Shown here: piece by piece, positions 48,949 through 57,900 of the stretch
How the letters are laid out: each line of letters opens with the position of its first letter
How positions within the stretch are numbered: the stretch's first letter is position 1
Assembly (NCBI GenBank): GCA_905116865.2
Contig: CAJHNH020008390.1
Span: 568,194 to 632,193, forward strand
Reading direction: 5' to 3'
Source of the DNA: Candidula unifasciata
Taxonomy: Eukaryota; Mollusca; Gastropoda; Stylommatophora; Geomitridae
DNA: 64,000 bases
Notes under the pieces: model-generated
Told to the model about the DNA's origin: nothing
What the model saw: the letters and a program-made list of their open reading frames with translations, nothing else
Database searches by the model: none
Position numbers and translations under genes: made by a program

Positions 48949-51900
48949 GTAAGGAACGATTGATTTCGTAAACTTGGTATTTTTTTCTTGTTTCTGTTTT
49001 CAGTTAGTTAGTTGCCTATCCTTGCTGGCCGATTGGTTAGAACGCTGGGCTCTGAAGCACGAGACCCAGGTTCAGATCCTCTCTAAGGCTTGAGATTTTT
49101 CTGTTGAGGGGCAAAATTAAATCCTCACCTTCATAGTCAATGGCGACAGTACTAGCCATGAGGCTGTAAATACTCAGGCTCAAAGACTTCCTGCCTACGC
49201 CGCAAAAGTGGTAAAATAAAGCTAGTCATTGGCAGTGTTGTTGGCAGTGTTGTTGGTAGTGTTGTTGGCAGTGTTGTTGGCAGTGGTGTTGGCAGTGGTG
49301 TTGGCAGTGGTGTTGGCAGTTGCCAATCCTTTACAGGATGTTGCAGAACCAACCCCTTGATATTTTGGCTGTTGTGGTTTTTCTAGGCAAATTTTACGTT
49401 CAATAATTTGCTGGTACCTGCTGAGCGGTCAGCTCTCTGTACCACTGTCGAAACCAGAGCAGGACAAATCATCCGCAACAGGGATCGAACCCAGCACCCT
49501 GGCATATGAAACGCGTTAGCAACCCCTAAGCCACAGACACTGACTTTCAGCTAGAGACCACCAGAAATAATGCAATGCTGCTATGTTGTTTTATATGTTG
49601 TCATCTTATAATAAGTTGTATTATACTTTTAAAAAAAATACCTCCATGCCTTTAGGTGTATTGGGCATGTACTCATCATACAGTGCCAGACCTATATTTT
49701 CTAGACCAGTCAACACTGTGGATGATGTCAGCATCACGTCAGCTGCATTTACTTTCCAGGACTTTACCTGGTACCCGGTTGTTTAGGCTGGGTTGACCTG
49801 AGAGCCAAGGTTATTTTGGAGAAAAAAACTGGCTCGATGCAGATTTGTTCCTATAACCTGTGTATCCGAGTTGAGCATCTAACTGCTACACCATATAATT
49901 TTATGATTCTGATTACTTTATTAAACTGAATATAAAATGAAACATTGTGGAGAATGTGATACAACCTTGCTACCATTACTCGTCCATGTTGTTTCTGTAG
50001 AATGTGATACAACCTTGCTACCGCTGCTTGTCCAGGTTATTGTCTCTGTAGAATGTGATACAACCTTTGCTTCCGTTACTCGTCTGTGTTTTTGTCTCTG
50101 TAGAATGTGATACTACCTGTTCTACTGTTACTCGTCCATGTTGTTGCCTCTGAAGAATGTGATCCAACCTTGCTACAGCTGCTTGTTCATGTTATTGTCT
50201 CTGTAGAATGTGACGATCGTCAAGCCGCTAGTCTACGGTAACATTGCTCGTTATTTTGGCAAGAAGAGAGATGATGACGGACATACCCACCAGTGGACAG
50301 TGTATGTCAAACCATACAGGAATGAGGTTCGTGTAGCTTATCTGTTGTCATATTTTTAGTAGCATTCACTGTGCTGTGTGCTTTTTCTCTTTTACCTATC
50401 CATATTTGAGAGAATGACAGATAACGGAGAAAGAAGCTGCATATATAAAATAGTTTAGTGCAGGTAGACCAAAAGGTAGCCCAACTAGATTGTGGAGAGA
50501 TAATATACATGTAGAACTTCAAACGCTCTGAGTTACTTTCTTCTTGGTAAGCTTAGTGTTCACATGCAGTAAACTCCAGTGGAAAGTTCTGATGTTAATC
50601 CACTTCTGGACTTTAGCTTTGTCCCAGAACTAGTGTGGTTTTTTTAAATGCATATCCCTTTAGCAGATCTGGCTTTTTGTGTGTAGACTATTGTTTCCTG
50701 GACTCTCAGGCAAATGCGCTGACTTTGAAGGAAACAGCCCTATTTAGTCACTTTGTACAACATGTTTGTTAGGGAAAGAGGCGGTAGGTCTATTCTTCCC
50801 CTTCCACTTCTCAAATGGGGCCTAGAAATCCCCACAGGGATGGAATCGCCAACTAGAAAGACAATCGCAGAGATAAATTAAGGGGTGATATCCTCAGCAT
50901 TGAACCTCAAGGGCTCGAAATACTGAGGAAGGGGAGATATCCATCCACCTTTGCACTTGTTCGGTTGACTGAACAGTTAAGAATGCTGGGCTCTTAAATA
51001 GGACACACAGGTTCAAATCCTCGGTAACGTCATGGATTTTTGTAATGTCGAAGGCAGACAAATAAAATCCTAACCTACATAGTCCATGGCGACAGCACTA
51101 GCCATGCTGTCCTAATTCTTCAGGCTCAAAGACCACTCTGCCTAAACTCGAAACGAGGTAAATACAGGCAGTAATCGGCAGTTTTGTTGGTGTTTTTTTC
51201 CTTGCACTTGCACAGCCATGCACACAAATTCATTAGGCAGTGATATCACAACTTGGAAATCACTGACAAATGATGATTTTTTTCCCCACAGGATATGTCA
51301 GCATATGTCAAAAAAATCAACTTTAAATTGCACGACAGCTACCCCAACCCAAACCGAGGTAAGTTTTCTTCACGGCTGCGTTACTTTCATTGCAATCTAT
51401 AGATGCTGCAACTTCCTTTCACGTATTAGGTTGTTTACCCTTTCACCATGTCAGTGCTTAAATAAAAATTGCTCATGGATCACTAGAAAAGAAATCCTTT
51501 AAAGAAAAAAAAAACATATTACACAGGTCACGAATATTTAAAAAAAAAAAAATTTTTAATGTTTTTTTTTTTAAATTTAAAAATTTGAAAGATATAAAGA
51601 GGAGTATTCAGTAAACAAAAATAGATTTTAGCATTAAATGAATACATTCCCTTGAGCATTTTTAAAAGAAAATGTTTTGGTTGACTCATGCCTTCTATCA
51701 CTGAGGCTTACGGGAAGATTTGACATCATATTAGTTTTCAAAAAGCCACTGTGATTATAACCTCCCCCATCCCCCACCCCACCGCTATTTTTAATTGCCG
51801 TTTTCATATCCTGGCGTATTAAATGCCGCACAGGCGCACATACGTCCAGTAGAATTTAACTATGCTTCTGGAAAACAGGTCACCGCAGACATAGCTATAT

Positions 51901-54900
51901 GTTGTCATTTACGAGGACATGGCACAAATGGAAGTGACTACATTTAGGCTTCTCAGGTGAAAGGGTGAATATCTCTATAAGTTCACAGTTTCCATTCGTT
52001 GTCAGGGTAATAATAAGTCCCATACCTGTTGCTATTGACCGATAAATTCTGTCCACCTGTATTGGTTAGATGGGATAGGCTTGTTGACTGCATATCCGAG
52101 CCACAATCGGTCAGGGAAATTCTGCATCTTGGTCTTCCTTCATCTGCCTCTTCTTCTCTTCCTCTCTGCCCAGACCTATAGTATTATTCAGCAAAAGATG
52201 GGCAGGTGCAGTTTGAAAGAGGCCAAATGCAACCAGCAGTAGAGGGGAGATTTCTGAAAGAAGAACCAGCTTCAGAACGAGTATCAACGAGTATCTGCTA
52301 TATATTGTTCTGGAGAGGCCTAATCATCTTATTACATGTCCATAAAAGTACAACTGTGTGTAAAAGATGGGTGTTTCGAAGGGCCGAATGTAAGACGGGT
52401 CTGCATGCCCTTTTTGTGACCCTTTGAAAATACAGTTTGTTCGTTTGGTCCATACCAAAGCATTTTCTTTCCATCTTCCCACTTTTGTTAAAAAAGGGCT
52501 CACAGTTGCCAACAGGGAAGTATTTAGGATGTATGCTGCCCCTGTACAGTCATGTCTTCTTCTTTGGGTTCATCAGCTGAAAGTTCTGGTTATTCATCCA
52601 GATTTGTACTTTAAACCCCTCAGCCAAACTTCAGCATCGCTATTGTCTTACTATTTTCGTGCAGAACACTAATCTCATATAGGTTTCATAATGATAAAAG
52701 CAACACAGATATAAAGATTGTTTTTCTACTAGTTAGATTTTGAAGCCCTGATATTCTGGTGATCCCCTTGTGGGCTCTGGGACCCCATTGTGGAAAAAAC
52801 AAGAATAGATCCATTGCCTCCCCAGCAAGCATGTCGTAAGAGTCGACCAGCTGGAGGCTTCCTTCGAAGTTGGAGTGCATCTGCTTGAGAGGCAAGGAAC
52901 CAACAGTCTGCAGATAATAATGTTAGATCTGTAAAACAGATGTGCATGCAATACTAGGGTTATGAAACAAGTCTAAAGTCCAGAGGTGGGTGAACAACCA
53001 GAACTTTCCAGTGGAGTTTACAGCCGGTGAACGCAAAGAAGAAGATTCTGGTGATCCTGTGGGATTGATATCTTTCAGGTTACATTTACACATGTCCTTA
53101 TGGTGTAGCCTTGGCCTCCCTGCAGATCTCTTCCCAGTTTCCAATTCACCATTTTAGAGATACTTGCCTGCGTCAGAGCTTTTATGTCAGTATTCAATTA
53201 TTTTTACTTTACTGTTGTTGTCTGGACATTTCAGTGGTAAGCAAGCCACCGTATGAAGTTACGGAAACTGGATGGGGGGAGTTTGAAATTATCATCAAGA
53301 TTTACTTCAACGACCCGGCAGAACGGCCAGTATGTTGTTTTCAGCTGTATCTGTCAAATAGGTCTTGCATTGTGTTGTAAAAATTGGTGCTTTTTTATAT
53401 ATCAGTATATTGTTTGTGAATCACTACAGACATTTTATGAAAGGTAAATGCATTAAAAAAAAAACAAATGCCAAAGAACTCTTTTCATGATAAGGAAATT
53501 GATGAATATTAAATGGGAGGAAGTCAAGAATGATGAAGAAATGAGAGAAATGTCTGGACAAGTGTTTAAACTGCTTTAAGAAAAAAAATGTGGCAATATA
53601 TTGGGCATGTTATGAGGAGACGTGGAAAGAGGATCACTAAATAGGCACTAAAGTGGGAAACAAATGGATGCAGAAACTGGGGCGTTCAAGAGAAACCTTG
53701 GGATGAATGTTGTTGAGGGAGGCCAGTTGTACTGGACTCAGCGCCATCCATGATATCGATAGGATTGCAATAAATCACTGTCACCAACAGTGCCATCCAT
53801 GATATCGATAGGATTGCAATAAATCACTGTCACTGACAGTGCCATCCATGATATCGATAGGATTGCAATAAATCACTGTCACCAACAGTGCCATCCATGA
53901 TATCGATAGGATTGCAATAAATCACTGTCACCGACAGTGCCATCCATGATATCGATAGGATTGCAATAAATCACTGTCACTGACAGTGCCATCCATGATA
54001 TCGATAGGATTGCAATAAATCACTGTCACTGACAGTGCCATCCATGATATCGATAGGATTGCAATAAAATCACTGTCATCGACAGTGCAATAAAAATCAT
54101 CACTGACATGCCATCCATGATCGATAGGATTGCAATAAATCACTGTCACTGACAGTGCCATCCATGATATCGATAGGATTGCAATAAATCACTGTCACTG
54201 ACAGTGCCATCTATGATATCGATAGGATTGCAATAAATCACTGTCACTGACAGTGCCATCCATGATATCGATAGGATTGCAATAAATCACTGTCACTGAC
54301 AGTGCCATCCATGATATCGATAGGATTGCAATAAATCACTGTCACTGACAGTGCCATCCATGATATCGATAGGATTGCAATAAATCACTGTCACTGACAG
54401 TGCCATCCATGATATCGATAGGATTGCAATAAATCACTGTCACCGACAGACAGTGCCATCCATGATATCGATAGGATTGCAATAAATCACTGTCACTGAC
54501 AGTGCCATCCATGATATCGATAGGATTGCAATAAATCACTGTCACTGACAGTGCCATCCATGATATCGATAGGATTGCAATAAATCACTGTCACTGACAG
54601 TGCCATCCATGATATCGATAGGATTGCAATAAATCACTGTCACTGACAGTGCCATCCATGATATCGATAGGATTGCAATAAATCACTGTCACCTACAGTG
54701 CCATCCATGATATCGATAGGATTGCAATAAATCACTGTCACCGACAGTGCCATCCATGATATCGATAGGATTGCAATAAATCACTGTCACTGACAGTGCC
54801 ACCCATGATATCAATAGGATTGCAATAAATCACTGTCACTGACAGTGCCATCCATGATATCGATAGGATTGCAATAAATCACTGTCACTGACAGTGCCAT

Positions 54901-57900
54901 CCATGATATCGATAGGATTGCAATAAATCACTGTCACCGACAGTGCCATCCATGAAATCGATAGGATTGCAATAAATCACTGTCACCGAGGGCTAGGGGG
55001 AGAAATGTTGCATGCTACATGGAACCAGGGGACTCGCAGTGGCGTAGTGGCTAGATGCTAGCCTGCGGATCGGAAGGTTGTGGGTTCGCTCCCTGGCAGA
55101 GCCTGACTTTTTCAAAAACGACCTTCTCTCGCAGGTAGATCCAGCCTTGAGTGGGTACCAGGTGCAGTTCTGGGAAGTAAAGGTGGCAGGCATGATGCTA
55201 ACCACCCCACCCATCTTGTGCCGATTAGTCTATAAAAAAAATATAGGTCTAGCCCTAAACACACGGCTGTGAATTCTGGACAGTCTGTAAATGTGTAACA
55301 AATCTTCTTCAGGCCCTAGAAGTTTGATTTCACAGAAGAAAGCTCAAGATTCCTTAGACTGTCTCATCTTCTTCTCAACATTCACCAGCTGTAAGCTTCA
55401 GCGGAAAGCTCTAGTTGTTCATCTGCTTCTGGAGTTTTTTGTTTCAGAATTTGAGTTTGCATATGCACATCCATTTTACATATCTGGTTTGTTTATATGC
55501 AGACTGTTGGTTCCTTACCTCTCAGGTAGATGCGTTTCGACTAATAAGGGAACACCCTTAATTTAAAGTTAAGAACCCTTTTCCACGCCTTAAGGCATAT
55601 AGAGTGAGACCTATACTTATAATGTGTGGGAAATGTGGTCAGCATCACATAGGCTGCTTTTACTTCCCAAATCTTTATCTGGTACCCACTCAAGGTTGTG
55701 TTGACCTCGGAGCCAAGGTCATTTTTGAAGAAAAAATCCACTTTGTTCAGGTTCAAACCCACAACCTTGAGATTTGCAGGTGAGCATCCAGCCACCACAC
55801 CATGGCGGCTCCCACGCCCCTAATAAGTTTCCTATTGTGACCTACCTGTTAGGGAGGCAGTGACTCTATTTGGCAGTCAAAATTATAAATCTAGATGTTT
55901 TGAAAGAGGTTGGAACTAATGACAGATCCTCATTAATTGCAGGTGACAATTTATCATCTCCTCAAGCTGTTCCAGAGTGAGACGGACGTCATGTTGGGCA
56001 AGAAATCCTTGGTTGTTGAGTACTACGATGAGATAGTATGTTTGAATGTCTGTAGTGAGATAGTATGTTTAAATGACTGTAGTGAGATAGTATGTTTAAA
56101 TGACTTTAGTGAGATAGTATGTTTAAATGTCTGTAGTGAGATAGTATGTTTAAATGTCTGTAGTGAGATAGTATGTTAAAATGTCTGTAGGGAGATAGTA
56201 TGTTTAAATGACTGTAGTGAGATAGTATGTTTAAATGTCTGACTGTAGTATGAAATAGTAGATGTATGTTTAAATGACTGTAGCGAGATAGTATGTTTAA
56301 ATGACTGTAGCGAGATAGTATGTTTAAATGACTGTAGTGAGATAGTATGTTTAAATGACTGTAGTGAGATAGTATGTTTAAATGACTGTAGTGAGATAGT
56401 ATGTTTAAATGACTGTAGTGAGATAGTATGTTTAAATGACTGTAGTGAGATAGTATGTTTAAATTACTGTAGTGAGATAGTATGTTTAAATGACTGTAGC
56501 GAGATAGTATGTTTAAATGACTGTAGCGAGATAGTATGTTTAAATGACTGTAGTGAGATAGTATGTTTAAATGACTAGTGAGATAGTATGTTTAAATGAC
56601 TGTAGTGCGATAGTATGTTTAAATTACTGTAGTGAGACTGTATGTTTAAGTGACTGTAGTGAGATAGCATGTTTAGATGACTGTAGTGAGATAGTATGTT
56701 TATTGTTGATCGTCCATCCCAAGTGATGAAGATCACTCTATGTCACCCGTCATGAAGGTGTAGTTGATTGTCTGTGAGTCCAGAGGTGACTTATAAGCCC
56801 AGTGTGGGCCTGGAAGGATGTAGGGTAATGTTTGTATTATTGTAGTGGTATGGTATGTTTGTTGTGGTGTGATCAGAATATTTGTAACACTGTTGATACA
56901 AAATGTTTGTATTGTTATAGTGATATAGTATATTTATTATTGCCGTGAAGTAGATGTTTGTAATACTGTGTAAAAACATCCTTTAATTTACTTTTTTATT
57001 TTACTTGCTATGCCCAGATTGTTTGACTGTGTTGCTGTGACAAGATTGTTTGACTGTATTGCTGTGACAAGATTGTTTGACTGTATTGCTGTGACAAGAA
57101 TGTTTGACTGTATTGCTGTGACAAGAATGTTTGACTGTATTGCTGTGACAAGAATGTTTGACTGTATTGCTGTGACAAGATTGTTTGACTGTATTGATGT
57201 GACAAGATTGTTTGACTGTATTGTTGTGACAAGATTGTTTGACTGTATTGCTGTGACAAGATTGTTTGACTGTATTGCTGTGACAAGATTGTTTGACTGT
57301 ATTGCTGTGACAAGATTGTTTGACTGTATTGTTGTGACAAGATTGTTTGACTGTATTGCTGTGACAAGATTGTTTGACTGTATTGTTGTGACAAGATTGT
57401 TTGACTGTATTGCTGTGACAAGAATGTTTGACTGTATTGTTGTGACAAGATTGTTTGACTGTATTGCTGTGACAAGATTGTTTGACTGTATTGCTGTGAC
57501 AAGATTGTTTGACTGTATTGCTGTGACAAGGTTGTTTGATTGTTGTTCTATGATTAGATTGATTGTTGTGCTGTGCTGGGATTGCTTGCTTAATGTTCTG
57601 AGATGAAATTGATTCTTGTTGTTTGGTTGTGCTGTGATGAGATTTATTATTGAGCTGAGACAAGCAAGCTATTGGGTGATCAAACTATCTGTGTTGTGTT
57701 GCAGGTGTTCCAGGACCCGACACTCACCTTACACTCCATGCTGTCCAACACACCAGCTCTGACCATCGGCCCTTACAAGCACGAGACAGACTGTGAGTAG
57801 CACACACACTTCCTTATTGTCTCATCTCTCACTTCTACCCTCAGCTTGAAAACTATACTGTCTGTTGCCACTTTCCACAGTTCCATGTAAAAAAAAGTGA

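Noticed and set aside
54342..54557. Repetitive frame in the 49-bp array
   Set aside because: Minisatellite translation without coding support.
57001..57663. Open frames of 173-220 codons on both strands
   Set aside because: Product of the 27-bp array; no splice or homology support.
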